Part shown: piece after piece, positions 63,856 to 64,000 of the stretch
Layout: each line of letters begins with the position of its first letter
Position numbering within the stretch: position 1 is the stretch's first letter
Notes under the pieces: model-generated
Database searches by the model: none
Told to the model about the DNA's origin: nothing
Seen by the model: the letters and a program-made list of their open reading frames with translations, nothing else
Translations under genes and position numbers: made by a program
Assembly (NCBI RefSeq): GCF_022063185.1
Contig: NZ_CP091913.1
Coordinates: forward strand, 822,501-886,500
From: Nostoc sp. UHCC 0870
Lineage (GTDB): Bacteria > Cyanobacteriota > Cyanobacteriia > Cyanobacteriales > Nostocaceae
DNA: 64,000 nucleotides
Direction: 5' to 3'

Positions 63856-64000
63856 ATGGCAGCAGACTATCCAGACATTGATATTGCGCCATTGATCGAT
63901 CATGCCCTGTTAGACCCAACAGCAACTCCAGAGCAGGTTGAGCAATGGTGTGAACAAGCAGACAGATTTAATTTTGCGTCAGTTTGTGTTTATCCCGTTT
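63856..64000 (+). CDS. deoC: Deoxyribose-phosphate aldolase (5' part only)
   Basis: The 48 visible residues [35 protein letters not shown] and [11 protein letters not shown] match the first strands of DeoC (LIDHTLLKPTAT...SVCVNP). The enzyme splits deoxyribose 5-phosphate to acetaldehyde and glyceraldehyde 3-phosphate. The gene runs out of the window. The IS element ends about 60 bases upstream and may affect its expression. Confidence 0.85.
   Translation, partial: MAADYPDIDIAPLIDHALLDPTATPEQVEQWCEQADRFNFASVCVYPV

Overview
The window comes from a filamentous, probably heterocyst-forming cyanobacterium of the Nostoc/Anabaena group. The evidence is the light-independent protochlorophyllide reductase genes chlL and chlN, a cyAbrB regulator, an acpP-fabF-tkt cluster, a NatFGH/BgtA-type amino acid transporter, CGLD27, DUF3318 and DUF5331 proteins, a Nif11-like protein, many copies of the palindrome GCGATCGC (HIP1; for example near 7937, 12294, 15583 and 27219), and many short tandem heptamer arrays between genes. 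This assignment is inference; no database was searched.

Layout. 1-5.7 kb: 3' end of an Rrf2-type regulator, a cyAbrB regulator, a ClC chloride transporter with CBS domains, a small zinc-ribbon protein and an ArnT-like glycosyltransferase. 5.9-11.2 kb: an unknown membrane protein, a serine recombinase homologue without its catalytic residues, a VOC protein and a B12-binding radical SAM protein. 11.4-14.2 kb: a sulfur module (ArsR-family regulator with cysteines, divergent persulfide dioxygenase, rhodanese, TauE/SafE exporter) with a visible promoter and operator. 14.2-16.4 kb: radC and a site-2 protease. 16.5-20.9 kb: tkt, fabF and acpP on the minus strand. 21-27.3 kb: an HdrB-like CCG protein, lpxD, a tyrosine autokinase for polysaccharide export and a flavoprotein. 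27.5-32.4 kb: small proteins, a Nif11-like protein and a 957-residue fusion of a membrane iron-sulfur protein with a cyclic-nucleotide-binding domain. 32.4-36 kb: a TnpB relic, clpB and two small genes. 36.6-39.8 kb: chlL, a DUF5331 gene and chlN.

40-44.5 kb: an HNH nuclease with a small partner gene, a STAS-phosphoglycosyltransferase fusion, queE and two small conserved proteins. 44.8-48.9 kb: an amino acid ABC transporter (natF, natG, natH, bgtA). 49.4-53.2 kb: a glycosyltransferase, rsfS, a CGLD27 gene and asparaginase. 53.3-54.2 kb: an initiator tRNA interrupted by a 244-nt group I intron, followed by a separate PD-(D/E)XK homing endonuclease gene. 54.2-60.7 kb: a GTPase, a DUF1778/GNAT toxin-antitoxin pair and a seven-gene Mrp antiporter operon. 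61-64 kb: a C5 DNA methyltransferase, a TnpB-only IS605-type element and the start of deoC.

The most notable items are the split intron/endonuclease arrangement at the initiator tRNA, the iron-sulfur/cNMP fusion, the inactive recombinase, the sulfide-response module and the STAS fusion. Repeats are a dominant feature of the intergenic DNA: heptamer arrays often begin at or contain stop codons, and several hairpin elements of about 60 nt with terminal inverted repeats look like dispersed miniature elements.
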